From SB11 sp965222995 (GTDB lineage: Bacteria > Bacteroidota > Bacteroidia > UBA8524): a DNA stretch of 64,000 bases. Position numbers and translations under genes: made by a program. Positions 1 through 9,770 of this stretch are shown piece by piece. Location: positions 1,240,001-1,304,000 of the forward strand of contig OZ244977.1 in assembly GCA_965222995.1 (NCBI GenBank), given 5' to 3'. Numbering within the stretch: position 1 is the first letter of the stretch; each line of letters opens with the position of its first letter. The notes beneath the pieces are model-generated. The model did not search any database and was not told where the DNA came from. It saw nothing but the letters and a program-made list of their open reading frames with translations.

Positions 1-9
1 ATGACTTTT

Positions 10-47
10 AAAGCCTTTCAGCAATTTGATGTTGAAGGGCTTTTTTT
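10..47 (+). terminator. Rho-independent terminator of an upstream gene
   Basis: AAGCCTTTCA (11-20) pairs, with G-U pairs, with TGAAGGGCTT (33-42) and is followed by a run of seven to eight T. It reads on the + strand, so the gene it ends lies left of the window. Confidence 0.7.
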
Positions 48-180
48 ATTGGATAGTTTAAAAATCATTTTTAATAAATGAAAAGAAAGACCTGCTAAGT
101 CAAATACCTTAATTACTCATTTGCACTTTCCTAACTAATTGTATCAGAAGAAATTGGTTTTAAAACGAAACACAATTATT

Positions 181-1287
181 ATGGAAAACCTAGGAAAAAA
201 CATTTATTATTCTCTTTGTAAAGTATGTAAAATTGCGCTTTTACCTCTACTATTCTCAGTAGCAACAATTGTTGTTAATGCGCAGACACCGGGAGACTGG
301 ACTCCTTCAGGCGGAGGCACAAGTACAACTACACCTGACGCAGTAGGTGTTGGTACCACTTTACCTGTCGGATGGCAAGAAATTCAGTATTGTGATGATG
401 ATGAAAATGGTCTTGTTATTACAAAGAACTCCTGCCCCCTCTCTCCAAATGAAACCTACCCACTTACTTTTGATGGTATGCTTGAGCCAGTTTTTAATGA
501 TGGAGAAGGTAACCCCAGTGGTATTCCTTATCCCACTCCTGATTTCACACTTAGACAGTTTGGCAGTTTGGGTAATACAAGCCCTATGTTATGGGCAAGA
601 GTAGAAAACAACCCGTCGTTTAACGGCTTAACTTCAGGTACTTATAGTTCAAGATTTATTGTTACACCCACTGGTAAAGTAGGGGTAAATATTGAAATGC
701 CAAGGGCAACATTTGATGTTAAAAGTATAGGTGGCTATAACTATCCGGGGTTAATTATAGGTCGTCAAAAACTGGGGTCCCCATCAAAAACACGTCATAC
801 TATGTTTATCCCTCTTCTTGAAGAAAACGGTTATAGCCCTATATCGAAAAAAAGTGATCAGGGTATATTTTTTACTGATGGAAACGGGCCCGAGGGAGAA
901 AACCAAAATGGGAGTTTTGTAATAGCGCCTTGGGTAGAATCAACCAATACAACTGCAGGCGGTTTAAGAATTGACGAAGAAGGTAATCTCGAGGTGCATG
1001 GAACCACAAGGGCTACAAAACTAAAAGTAGAAGCTAAATGGTGGAGTGATTTTGTTTTTGCTGATGATTACGAACTAATGAGTTTATCTAAATTGGAAAA
1101 ATTTATAGACTCAAATAAACACCTCCCAAATGTTCCGTGCGAAGAGGAAGTTATGGAAGAAGGTCTGGATGTTGCAGAAATGCAAGCAATTCAACAGCAG
1201 AAAATTGAAGAGTTAACTTTATATATAATTGAACTAGAAAAGAAAATGAAACTGCTAGAACAAAAGCTAGATATAATATCAGATTAA
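181..1287 (+). CDS. Secreted protein with C-terminal coiled coil, Bacteroidota tail-fibre/S74-like end
   Basis: The ATG at 181 was chosen over a TTG at 139 because it starts a clean signal peptide (Lys, hydrophobic core around residues 18-32, cleavage near N-A-Q). The mature 368-residue chain begins with a Gly/Thr/Ser-rich stretch. The centre is a low-complexity beta-rich region. The last ~85 residues have the pattern W-W-S-D-F-V-F, then K-H-L-P-N-V-P, then a heptad-like helix (E-M-Q-A-I-Q-Q-Q-K-I-E-E-L), which is the usual C-terminus of Bacteroidota fibre-like surface proteins related to the intramolecular-chaperone/tail-fibre ends. No T9SS domain is visible. It sits 23 bp before the subtilase and may be co-transcribed. 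Function unknown; surface or appendage role inferred. Confidence 0.7.
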   Translation: MENLGKNIYYSLCKVCKIALLPLLFSVATIVVNAQTPGDWTPSGGGTSTTTPDAVGVGTTLPVGWQEIQYCDDDENGLVITKNSCPLSPNETYPLTFDGMLEPVFNDGEGNPSGIPYPTPDFTLRQFGSLGNTSPMLWARVENNPSFNGLTSGTYSSRFIVTPTGKVGVNIEMPRATFDVKSIGGYNYPGLIIGRQKLGSPSKTRHTMFIPLLEENGYSPISKKSDQGIFFTDGNGPEGENQNGSFVIAPWVESTNTTAGGLRIDEEGNLEVHGTTRATKLKVEAKWWSDFVFADDYELMSLSKLEKFIDSNKHLPNVPCEEEVMEEGLDVAEMQAIQQQKIEELTLYIIELEKKMKLLEQKLDIISD

Positions 1288-1310
1288 GGGTTAAAAAATC
1301 AGAATAAAAA

Positions 1311-3569
1311 ATGAAGAGAATTATATTATTGATTTGTGTTTTAGCAATTAATTACGTTGCTAATGCCCAAAACGAAGACTTTTATTACTACTTCGATGAA
1401 AAAATCTACTTAGAGAAAGTAGAGAGTGAATATACTGTACTTTTTGAAAATGGGGGATTTAATGTAACAGAGGAACTGTTAATATCAAACAATTATACCG
1501 TTACCGGAACGCAGGGAGGGAGTTTATTTTTTTTAAGCTTAACAGAAGGACAAAAGACTGAACTTATAAGTTTATTCCCGGTTAAATCCATCCACCCAAG
1601 ATATCGTGTTAAAGAGAATAGGGACTTTATATATTCTAATGAGATTGTTCTTAAAGTTAAAGAAGGAATAGACATAGCGCAAATAGAATCTTTATACAGC
1701 AATCATAATTTAACCGTAACAAAATCTACTAGAATATATGAAGTTGTTAAATTCGAGGGTGCTGAAACAGATGCCTTGATACTTTCTAATACTCTATATG
1801 AAACAGGGTTATTTACATATGTGCACCCAAACTTTTGGGGTACACTTGTAATAGCCGGTAATTTCCCAACAGACCCATTTTTTAATAAACAATATTATCT
1901 GCACAATACTGGGCAAACTTTAAATCACGGTAATACCGGCACCCCTGATGCAGATATAGATGCCCCGGAGGCATGGGGCATTACAAAAGGTAGTCCAAAT
2001 ATTGTTGTTGCAGTAATTGATGATGGGCTAACATCTGACCATCCTGACCTTCCCAATTCAAGACAGATAAGACTTAACGGTGCTAATTTTGGAGCTAGAG
2101 TTGACTCTACTGATTCAACTGATGTGTCGCCTGTTGGCCATGATAATCATGGAAATGCTTGCGCAGGTATAATTGGGGCAACTCATAATAATGAGGGTAT
2201 TGCAGGTGTTGCACCAAATTGTAAAATCATGCCTATAAGAATTAGCTTTTTCCCAAATCCAAGTCCGGGTACAGACATTGCTGATGCTATTGAGTTTGCT
2301 ACGGATAATGGAGCAGATATACTATCATGCAGTTGGTCAGACCTGCCAAGTGCTGAAATAAAAACTGCCTTAGAAGATGCAAGTGTAAGAGGACGAAATG
2401 GGAAGGGAATGGTTATAGTATTCGCAGCAGGTAATAACATTAGACCATATGACCCGGTTCATTTCCCTGCTTTTGTTGCTGTTGATGGGTTGATTTGCGT
2501 TGGTGCTTCAGACCGTTACGACAATCAAGCTTATTATAGTCCAGAAGGTGGGCCTCTGGACGTTGTTGCCACATCACATAAGAGATATTATGGGCAAGGT
2601 CAGACTTATGATGAGTCAACAGATATTTGGACTATTGATGTCCCTGGACAAAGTGGCTATAACCCTGTTTATGAGCACGTTGATGGTTTAAACCCTTTAG
2701 GAAAAAAACTACCCTCCTCAGGTGTTAATTTTCTTGCATACACCGGAAGAATGGGAGGGACATCAGCAGCTGCACCTCAAGTGGCGGGTGTTGCAGCGCT
2801 TATATTAAGTATGAACCCGTGCTTAACATCAGTAGAAGTTGAAGAAATTATTGAGGATAACGCCGATAAGGTAGGGAACTGGCAGTACTTATATTATAAT
2901 AACCCAAATAAACCCGGTCATTCCATAAGAATGGGGTATGGTAGGCTTAATGCTTTTCGTAGTCTCACACCAAAAAAATATATCCAAAATGAGACCTTCT
3001 CAACCCCTCTGAATATTATAAAATCATATGGTATTTTAAAAGTAGGTAAAGATGTTACATCAAGTATACCAACAGGTAATGTTTTAGTCACAGCTTCAGG
3101 AGGTGTAAGGCTAATTGCAGGAACTGCAATAGAAATATATGACGGGTTTGAAACATCAAGCTCAGCAGATTTTGTAGCTGAAATAGTTAGTAATTCTAAC
3201 AGTTGTTCAGGGTGGGATTTAGGGTCCTTTCCAACACCAATAAAAAAAGATAACGGGATTCCAAATTATAACACTAATACAGAACCAACCGCAAGAAATT
3301 TGGATTCTGAAGATGAATTTCAAATATCTATTTTTCCTAACCCTGCGACATCAAAAGTGTATGTTTATTTAACACTTGAAAAAGAAATGGAGTATAACAT
3401 ACTTGCAACAGATATAAGAGGTAAAACATTGTTGCATACAACAAAAAAAGGGAAAAAGGGAAAGAACAATGTAAGTATAGACGTTAGCTCTTTTGCAAAG
3501 GGAGCTTATTTTATACAAGTAAAAAGTGAAGACTTTAAAAAAATAGAAAAACTTATTATTTTAAGGTAA
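1311..3569 (+). CDS. Subtilisin-like serine protease (S8) with type A T9SS sorting domain
   Basis: 752 residues with a signal peptide (cleavage near N-A-Q, residue 20). An N-terminal prodomain-like region is followed by the peptidase S8 domain. The catalytic triad is visible: Asp237 in V-I-D-D-G, His280 in N-H-G-N-A-C-A-G and Ser485 in G-G-T-S-A-A-A-P. The last ~80 residues form a type A sorting domain (F-P-N-P-A near the start, G-A-Y-F-I-Q-V near the end), so export through the outer membrane by T9SS, with surface attachment or release, is expected. The short gap after the preceding coiled-coil gene suggests one transcript, ended by the hairpin at 3601. An extracellular endopeptidase role is well supported; the substrate is unknown. 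Confidence 0.93.
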   Translation: MKRIILLICVLAINYVANAQNEDFYYYFDEKIYLEKVESEYTVLFENGGFNVTEELLISNNYTVTGTQGGSLFFLSLTEGQKTELISLFPVKSIHPRYRVKENRDFIYSNEIVLKVKEGIDIAQIESLYSNHNLTVTKSTRIYEVVKFEGAETDALILSNTLYETGLFTYVHPNFWGTLVIAGNFPTDPFFNKQYYLHNTGQTLNHGNTGTPDADIDAPEAWGITKGSPNIVVAVIDDGLTSDHPDLPNSRQIRLNGANFGARVDSTDSTDVSPVGHDNHGNACAGIIGATHNNEGIAGVAPNCKIMPIRISFFPNPSPGTDIADAIEFATDNGADILSCSWSDLPSAEIKTALEDASVRGRNGKGMVIVFAAGNNIRPYDPVHFPAFVAVDGLICVGASDRYDNQAYYSPEGGPLDVVATSHKRYYGQGQTYDESTDIWTIDVPGQSGYNPVYEHVDGLNPLGKKLPSSGVNFLAYTGRMGGTSAAAPQVAGVAALILSMNPCLTSVEVEEIIEDNADKVGNWQYLYYNNPNKPGHSIRMGYGRLNAFRSLTPKKYIQNETFSTPLNIIKSYGILKVGKDVTSSIPTGNVLVTASGGVRLIAGTAIEIYDGFETSSSADFVAEIVSNSNSCSGWDLGSFPTPIKKDNGIPNYNTNTEPTARNLDSEDEFQISIFPNPATSKVYVYLTLEKEMEYNILATDIRGKTLLHTTKKGKKGKNNVSIDVSSFAKGAYFIQVKSEDFKKIEKLIILR

Positions 3570-3600
3570 AAATTATACAATTACTGCCTAAATGGCTTTT

Positions 3601-3640
3601 AATGCTCTCTTGAAACTTCAAGAGAGCATTTTTTGTTTTT
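3601..3640 (+). terminator. Strong Rho-independent terminator
   Basis: AATGCTCTCTTGA and TCAAGAGAGCATT form a perfect 13-bp stem with a 4-nt loop, followed by T-rich sequence. It ends the subtilase transcript. Confidence 0.9.
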
Positions 3641-4002
3641 AACCTACCAACTGGTCATTCTCTTTTACTTACAAAAACTTCTAACCACATTTTCTTAAAC
3701 CAATCTTGTTCAAAAATTATCAATTTACATCTTTTCAACACTTTTATATTCCTCATGTGCAACTGTAGTGCCTGTATAAACCCAAAAGTTAAATTTATTA
3801 AAAACTTAGGTGAGCTATTAAGGCTATGGAACTAAATAGTTCTCAAGAGTCTATATATATCTGACATAAAGCTTGATAGTAGCAAAGTATTAAGTGCTAA
3901 ACTTTCATTGATATTTTAATTAAAACGTAAAAAGTTTTAAAATTTTTATTGTTTTTTTAAACTGATGTTGTAACATTGCATACACACACATCCACTGCCC
4001 GT
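3641..4002. other. Intergenic region, no gene seen
   Basis: About 360 AT-rich bases between the subtilase terminator and the receiver-domain gene. No credible ORF or RNA gene was found. The only structure noted is a palindrome, GAACTAAATAGTTC (3829-3842), which could be an operator; nothing else supports that. Confidence 0.5.
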
Positions 4003-4443
4003 ATGACAAAAAAATTACTCCCTTTTTTTGAGAATGCTCTAATAATTGATGATGAAGAAATAGATAATTTGATAAACGAGCGTTTGCTACAAGCTAATTA
4101 TTTTGCCAAAAATGTAGAGGCAAAAACAAATATTCCCTCAGCTTTAAATGCACTGTATAAAGCCATAGAAACCGGTGAAGGCATACCTGATATTATTTTC
4201 CTCGATTTACACATGCCTGAATACAATGGGTTCCATTTTTTACTGGAGTTTAAGCAAATGTTGTATAAATATGATGAGCTTAAGGCAACAAAAGTTATAG
4301 TACTTTCAGCATTTATAAATAAGTATCCTCAGCACTTGTTAAATACTTACGATTTTGTTGTAGGTAAAATAAATAAGCCGCTTGCCTCTGAAGCCCTTGA
4401 CGAATTGAGAGAAAAACTTACTATTGCCACAGTATCAGCTTAA
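4003..4443 (+). CDS. Stand-alone response regulator receiver protein
   Basis: 146 residues from ATG 4003 (a TTG at 3976 would add only a polar leader). It has the receiver-domain signatures: an acidic pair in I-I-D-D-E-E near residue 17, the phospho-acceptor Asp in I-I-F-L-D-L-H-M-P near residue 68, Ser in V-L-S-A and the conserved Lys in K-I-N-K-P near the end. There is no output domain, so it probably acts by protein-protein contact like CheY. It faces the next gene tail to tail with a 4-bp overlap of stop codons. The partner kinase is not in the window. Confidence 0.88.
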   Translation: MTKKLLPFFENALIIDDEEIDNLINERLLQANYFAKNVEAKTNIPSALNALYKAIETGEGIPDIIFLDLHMPEYNGFHFLLEFKQMLYKYDELKATKVIVLSAFINKYPQHLLNTYDFVVGKINKPLASEALDELREKLTIATVSA

Positions 4444-5858
4444 AAAGGTATATCGGTCAGTTGTATAAAAAATAAAATCTTTCCTTTGTTAAGTCCAGAA
4501 AACCTATTCCAATATGTTTTAATCGTTTGGGCTTCTTTCCCTGTTTTTTTATGCTTAAGCAAAAGAGTAATTACCTTACCAAATACTTTTACTAAGGGTT
4601 TTAACTCTTTATGTTTTATAACAGCTCTTTTTGTGCTTGAAAGATACCGATTGGCCAAATCCTCATCATCTAAAATAGCATATTGCAGAGCCTGAAAAAG
4701 TTTTAGTTCAGCTTCAATTTCAACATAGTTTTTCAGTGATACCGTATTGCGTAATGTATTTAGCGTTTTTGCTGCTGAACTGTATTTACCATTGTAAAAG
4801 AATAGTATGGCATTAAACCTGAAGTAACTGATAAAGTGTGGGGTTTCAGCTTCATTGGGGTGGTAATGTTCTAATAATTTTTTGTGAATATTATTTATAA
4901 GTGGCAGGCTACGACTACTATGAAGTTTTGAAACAATTGAGTTAATCATTTGGGTAATAAAGAATGGCCAAAGTTGTTTATGAGAAACAAATGGAATGGC
5001 ATTGCTTATTTTTTCCAGGTAATAGTTAGCCTTAACAACATTGTCTATTTTTGCATAGTACTCAAAAAACAGAAAGGGGACAATATTTCTTATATTTTGG
5101 TAGAAACCATCCTCACTATAAGTATCAAAGATTTCTTTAAAATCATCTAAAATACCTTCAACCTCAATTTCTTGCAGGGTAAGGTCATCCTTACTCAAAA
5201 AACAGCAATCATGGTATATTTTTGCAATATTGTAAATAACGTATAACCTGTGAGATGAATATAAACGGCTGAAACTTTCTAATTCAAGTAGTTGGTGTCC
5301 AATGCTTTCTTTGTATTGTTTTTGGCTATTAAGGTAATAATGTGATAAGTTAAAAATAAAGCCATAAAGCAAATCTTCAGCTTTTGTGGCTGAAAGTGCA
5401 TATGCAACGTACTTTTTGTATTGCATTTCATAATGCTCATACTCAGGATAAAATCTGTGCAGTCTAGACAGTAATTTATAAATAATGCTAAGTTCATTAG
5501 CCAAGTCATATTTTTTCAATCGCTCTTCCATGTCAAACAAAACTCTCAGAGCTACCTCTCTTTCATTCTGCAAAACAATATGACTTATTCTTGCAGTTTC
5601 TTCCTTTAATAAACTTACAGGGTTGGCATCAAGGGTACTGATGTGTGTACTGATTTTCTTGAGTAACCTAGATTTGTGTGTAGTAAATGCCCCTTTACTT
5701 ATTCCAAGCAAAGCGTTAATCCTTTCTAAGTCAAAACCTTCCCTTAAACACTCAAGGGTAATGTAATTCTTATGGTTTTTATTATTCCCTACTTTTTCAA
5801 GAAGTATTTCATATTGTTTTTGGGGTAAAGTCTTTACCATCTTGCCTATTACATCCAT
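4440..5858 (-). CDS. Large helical-repeat protein with N-terminal helix-turn-helix-like segment
   Basis: 472 residues. The first ~75 residues contain a segment resembling a sigma region 4/LuxR helix-turn-helix (R-I-N-A-L-L-G-I-S-K-G-A-F-T-T-H-K-S). The remainder is almost all alpha-helical with a TPR-like rhythm of paired amphipathic helices rich in Tyr, Leu and Lys. No enzyme motif, signal peptide or membrane segment is visible. It converges on the receiver-domain gene and overlaps it by 4 bp, so the pair could work together, but this is context only. I do not recognise a named family; a DNA-binding or scaffold regulator is an inference. Confidence 0.7.
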   Translation of the reverse strand: MDVIGKMVKTLPQKQYEILLEKVGNNKNHKNYITLECLREGFDLERINALLGISKGAFTTHKSRLLKKISTHISTLDANPVSLLKEETARISHIVLQNEREVALRVLFDMEERLKKYDLANELSIIYKLLSRLHRFYPEYEHYEMQYKKYVAYALSATKAEDLLYGFIFNLSHYYLNSQKQYKESIGHQLLELESFSRLYSSHRLYVIYNIAKIYHDCCFLSKDDLTLQEIEVEGILDDFKEIFDTYSEDGFYQNIRNIVPFLFFEYYAKIDNVVKANYYLEKISNAIPFVSHKQLWPFFITQMINSIVSKLHSSRSLPLINNIHKKLLEHYHPNEAETPHFISYFRFNAILFFYNGKYSSAAKTLNTLRNTVSLKNYVEIEAELKLFQALQYAILDDEDLANRYLSSTKRAVIKHKELKPLVKVFGKVITLLLKHKKTGKEAQTIKTYWNRFSGLNKGKILFFIQLTDIPF

Positions 5859-6120
5859 CCTTGTATTTCTACTGGTTTGTTTTTTTGTAAAAATATGTGT
5901 TAAATATATAAAATTTTAAAATAATTTACTTTTTATTTCAAATGATTAAATGTTGAAAAGTAGGTTTTAAAATTGTATTTGTTTTATTTATAGATATTTA
6001 TATACAAGTGTTTTTTTAAAAATTATCAAAATTATAACAGGTGAAATTTGAGCAACGAGTTTGAAAATTTAGTGAGCAATGTTACCAATACTTTTGAACT
6101 CAACAAATACACACATAATC

Positions 6121-6723
6121 ATGAAAAAAGCACTTCTTCTATTACCGTTTTTAATTTTAGGATTTTTTAATGTATCTGCACAAGTAGATACTGTTTGTGC
6201 CGGAGACTCAGGAATAAGTTACTGGCTTAACGGAACAACAGGCTCCTCGTATGCTTGGACAGTAAATGGCGGAACACAAGATTTTGGAGGGAATGGTGAT
6301 AGTATTACTATCGACTTTTCTTCAACACCGGGTACTGACACCTTAACAGTACTTGAAACAGATTCAAACGGATGTATTGGTGACCCTGTAATTTTGGTGA
6401 TTACAAGAGTAGCTCCACCAACAGCTACTATTGCAGCGGCAGGACCATTATGTCATAATGACTCAACAACACTGGATGTATCAATAACAGGAACCTACAC
6501 ACCATGGGATTTAACCTATAATGATGGTTCGGGTAATACAACTGTTACAGTAACTAGTTCTCCTTATACAATAAGTACCAGTGCACTTACCACAACCACA
6601 ACTTACACACTTGTTAGTGTAATTGACAGACACTCATGTGCAACAACATTATCAGGAGCAGGAACTGCCCAAACTGTTACGGTATATCCTGATGTAGTAA
6701 CACCGGCAATACAGCATAACTAA
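6121..6723 (+). CDS. Secreted Ig/PKD-like protein without sorting domain
   Basis: ATG 6121 starts a textbook signal peptide (M-K-K-A-L-L-L-L, cleavage at V-S-A-Q); the ORF's upstream ATG at 6079 only adds a polar leader. The mature part (~180 residues) starts D-T-V-C-A-G-D-S-G and has a W-T-V-N-G-G PKD/Ig-like unit ending in C-x-G-D-P, then a second beta-rich Thr/Ser unit. It stops at V-T-P-A-I-Q-H-N without a T9SS domain. The start matches the N-terminus of the next gene, and the end matches the end of the gene at 7836 (V-T-G-D-I-Q-K-Q). Probably part of a three-gene secreted set; exact function unknown. Confidence 0.75.
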   Translation: MKKALLLLPFLILGFFNVSAQVDTVCAGDSGISYWLNGTTGSSYAWTVNGGTQDFGGNGDSITIDFSSTPGTDTLTVLETDSNGCIGDPVILVITRVAPPTATIAAAGPLCHNDSTTLDVSITGTYTPWDLTYNDGSGNTTVTVTSSPYTISTSALTTTTTYTLVSVIDRHSCATTLSGAGTAQTVTVYPDVVTPAIQHN

Positions 6724-6783
6724 CATAGCCTCTAGGTTTCTAGAACGAGTGAATTTCTAATCAAAAAAAAACTCTGATTTGTA

Positions 6784-7836
6784 GTGAGAGCCATAGGTAT
6801 ATATTCGAGCATAATAGCCTTGTTTGCACTTTGTGCGGGCAGGGCTAATGCTCAATATATAGATACTGTTTGTGGCGGAGAACAAGGAGTTAGATATTAT
6901 ACAGGTGCAAGAGCAGGTTCAACATTTAATTGGGCTGTTGAGGATGGAATTATTGATAGTACCTCAGCAGATGGTTCACAAATTTGGGTGAATTGGAGCT
7001 TTGAAGACGGTACCAAGAAAATATCTGTTGTTGAAACAACCGACGATGGATGTTCAGGAGATACTGTTGATGCTTTAGTCCTAATATTACCTGTTGGTGT
7101 TGTAGATATTTTTGGTCCTGATGCAGTATGTAGAGGCGAAAAAGTAGAGCTAGTGGCAACAGGTGCCGATGCTTATTTATGGAGTACCGGAGCTACCACA
7201 GATGCTGTTACCGTGAGACCTGATTTTGATACAGCATTTTCCGTAATAGGTTATTTTGGAGATTGTAGCACTAGAAGCTCGTTACATGACTTAAGAGTGA
7301 GGTACAGACCTAAGGCGGATTTTGATTATTTACCTGAACAACCCGTAGTTAACACCCCAATCCAGTTTCAGTATACAGGTACAAATAATGTAGATAATTG
7401 GTATTGGACATTTAGAGAGCTTCAACTTCCAACTACTACTATTGAATTTATTAATCCTGAATATACGGTGCAGAAAACAGGTATTTTAGGAGTACATCTG
7501 CTGGTAAGCAATGAATTCGGGTGTATGGATAGTATAACCAAATACATACCTGTTGAAGCGGGTATAAGAGTTTTTTTACCATCAGCATTTACTCCTAATA
7601 AGAATGATTTAAACGATGAATACAAACCTCACTATGAGAATGTAAAAGAAGCGGAATTTACCATATATAACCGCTGGGGAGAGGAACTTTTCAGAACAAA
7701 CTCGTTAGAGAAAGGCTGGGATGCAACTTACAAAGGACAGCATGTAATTGAAGGAGTTTATATGTGTGTTGTTGAAGCTATAGGCTTTGACAATAAGACA
7801 TATACCTATAAAGCCTCCGTAACAATAATCCGATAA
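6784..7836 (+). CDS. Secreted protein with gliding-motility-associated (type B T9SS) C-terminal domain
   Basis: 350 residues from GTG 6784, which follows an in-frame TGA at 6775, so no longer start is possible. Signal peptide cleaves near N-A-Q. The mature N-terminus (D-T-V-C-G-G-E-Q-G) is paralogous to the preceding gene. Two or three PKD/Ig-like units follow, then a type B sorting domain of ~85 residues: F-L-P-S-A-F-T-P-N-K-N-D-L-N-D, I-Y-N-R-W-G-E-E-L-F, W-D-A-T-Y-K-G and a C-terminal V-T-I-I-R. That domain is the TIGR04131-type signal for T9SS export. The next gene starts inside this stop codon (TAATG), so the two are translationally coupled. Confidence 0.9.
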   Translation: MRAIGIYSSIIALFALCAGRANAQYIDTVCGGEQGVRYYTGARAGSTFNWAVEDGIIDSTSADGSQIWVNWSFEDGTKKISVVETTDDGCSGDTVDALVLILPVGVVDIFGPDAVCRGEKVELVATGADAYLWSTGATTDAVTVRPDFDTAFSVIGYFGDCSTRSSLHDLRVRYRPKADFDYLPEQPVVNTPIQFQYTGTNNVDNWYWTFRELQLPTTTIEFINPEYTVQKTGILGVHLLVSNEFGCMDSITKYIPVEAGIRVFLPSAFTPNKNDLNDEYKPHYENVKEAEFTIYNRWGEELFRTNSLEKGWDATYKGQHVIEGVYMCVVEAIGFDNKTYTYKASVTIIR

Positions 7837-9770
7837 TGATTAAAAGCATTAAAATAATACTGTTTTGGCTTTTTATGCTTTGCATAGGAAACTCCACATT
7901 GTTAGCACAATGTGGCATAACGGTGAATGCTGGAAATGACACAACAATATGTGATGGTAGCAATAGGGTATCATTAAGTGGTTCAGTTACAGTAGCATCG
8001 GGAGGAGTTTGGATAGGGCGGGGAGGTTTTTTTATGGATAAAGACAGTACTAATTTAACAGCAACTTATATACCCAGTTTTGCAGAGGTACTAGCAGGGT
8101 CAACATTTATAGTGTTTGAGACAACAGGTAATGGGTCTTGCGGTGCCAAAAGAGATACTGTTAATATCACAATATATAAAGCTCCAATCCCTGTAATTAG
8201 CGGTGCTGTTACGGTTTGTGAAGGGGCACAAAACATAAATTATTCGGTAGCTGCTTTTGTAAATCATACTTATGACTGGCATGTAGTTGGAGGGACAATA
8301 GTTTCGGGTCAAAATAGTGATGAAATAGCAGTAGATTGGGATGAAGATGGTCCAGGCTATATATATATGGTTCAAACTGATACAAGCGGATGTCAAGGAG
8401 TGGGAGCTATAAATACAATATCAAGATTTGATTTTAATACACCTGAGCTTATTAGAGCTTCAATTGGTCCTGATGCATTATCGTATGATAATGATGCGCA
8501 TTCCAACGGTATAGGCTATCAAATAACCAATGATTGCGGGGGCAGTAAAGGAATAGATTTAGAGATACCCGGGGCTGTATTTGATAGAGGAAAAATATGT
8601 ATGACTTATAGTTGGCAAAGGGATGAAAGTTTTGCAGATTTTTTCACTCGTGGAGGAGTTACTTTCAGAGTTAGAAGCGGAGAACTGGAAATAGGTTTAG
8701 AGATTGATGACGGTAGTGGAGGGTCAACACTTATAGGACCGCTTTCTACCAACTATACAATCCCTAACGATGATATATTACGATACTTCACTTTTTGCTA
8801 TGATTCTGCAACCGGAGTTGGAGTAGCCATGCAGTTTGATTCAATAGTTTGGACTTATAATGGAACACCCGGCAGATCTTTAAAGTGGAGTGGGAATGCA
8901 ATGGTTGGTGAAATAATGGATGGCAGCTGTAATGGCCGTACCTTATTAGATTGGTCAAATATATCAATACCTATAACCATTGTACCAAAACCTGAAGCCA
9001 GTATAGAGGGTGATAGCTTGATATGCCAATATAGTATAACAGATTACAAAATAGCCGATCCTGAATCATATTTTACCTACAATTGGTCGGTTGACGGGGG
9101 AAGCATTACAAGTGGGTTGGCAACGGATTCGATAAATGTTCGATGGGACTCCTCAGGACAAAGAAGTGTAAGTGTAGTTGTAACAGATAGTATTAATGGG
9201 TGCGATACTACATTAACATTTGATGTAGATGTTACTCAAGCCCCCGATTCACAAATAGTTGGTAGGGATACAATTTGCCGAAATGATACAATAATTTACG
9301 CAGTTGCCTCAAATCAAAACTACACCTATCAGTGGACAGCTTCAACAGGTACTATTATTGGTAGCTCTGTAAATGATAGTGTGTATGTAAGTTTTTCACA
9401 GTCAGGTAGCCATAACTTGGCAGCAGTTATAGTGGATTCGTTAACAGGTTGTGTTACCTCAACAGAAAAAAATATATACGTCGACAGTTTGCCTGCTATA
9501 AATATTACAGGCAATAATCCTGTTTGTGAGCAAACTACTAATACATATCAAATACCTCAAAATAGTGCATATAGCTATACTTGGAATGTAAATGGCGGTA
9601 CAATTAATTCAGGTGCAGGTACTCATAGTATTGAGGTGGGTTGGACTACAACAGGAACCGGAACTGTTGAAGTAGCAGTAGAGAAATCACCGTCAGGCTG
9701 CCAAACAACCATTCAATACTCTGTTACTATTTATACCAAGCCTGTGACAGGCGACATTCAAAAACAATAG
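7836..9770 (+). CDS. Large secreted multi-PKD/Ig-like protein lacking a T9SS domain
   Basis: 644 residues with a signal peptide (cleavage near L-A-Q). After a Cys-containing N-terminal unit and one PKD-like unit (~115-190) comes a ~200-residue beta-sandwich region resembling lectin/LamG-type domains (~190-390). Three tandem ~80-residue PKD-like units follow, each with a central W and a G-C-x-T/S-T end. The chain ends I-Y-T-K-P-V-T-G-D-I-Q-K-Q and carries no recognisable type A or B sorting domain. In the -1 frame, coding-quality sequence continues directly past the stop, so either it is truncated by a frameshift in the A5 run just before 9768 or the tail belongs to a lost paralogue. Start overlaps the preceding stop. 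Confidence 0.8.
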   Translation: MIKSIKIILFWLFMLCIGNSTLLAQCGITVNAGNDTTICDGSNRVSLSGSVTVASGGVWIGRGGFFMDKDSTNLTATYIPSFAEVLAGSTFIVFETTGNGSCGAKRDTVNITIYKAPIPVISGAVTVCEGAQNINYSVAAFVNHTYDWHVVGGTIVSGQNSDEIAVDWDEDGPGYIYMVQTDTSGCQGVGAINTISRFDFNTPELIRASIGPDALSYDNDAHSNGIGYQITNDCGGSKGIDLEIPGAVFDRGKICMTYSWQRDESFADFFTRGGVTFRVRSGELEIGLEIDDGSGGSTLIGPLSTNYTIPNDDILRYFTFCYDSATGVGVAMQFDSIVWTYNGTPGRSLKWSGNAMVGEIMDGSCNGRTLLDWSNISIPITIVPKPEASIEGDSLICQYSITDYKIADPESYFTYNWSVDGGSITSGLATDSINVRWDSSGQRSVSVVVTDSINGCDTTLTFDVDVTQAPDSQIVGRDTICRNDTIIYAVASNQNYTYQWTASTGTIIGSSVNDSVYVSFSQSGSHNLAAVIVDSLTGCVTSTEKNIYVDSLPAINITGNNPVCEQTTNTYQIPQNSAYSYTWNVNGGTINSGAGTHSIEVGWTTTGTGTVEVAVEKSPSGCQTTIQYSVTIYTKPVTGDIQKQ

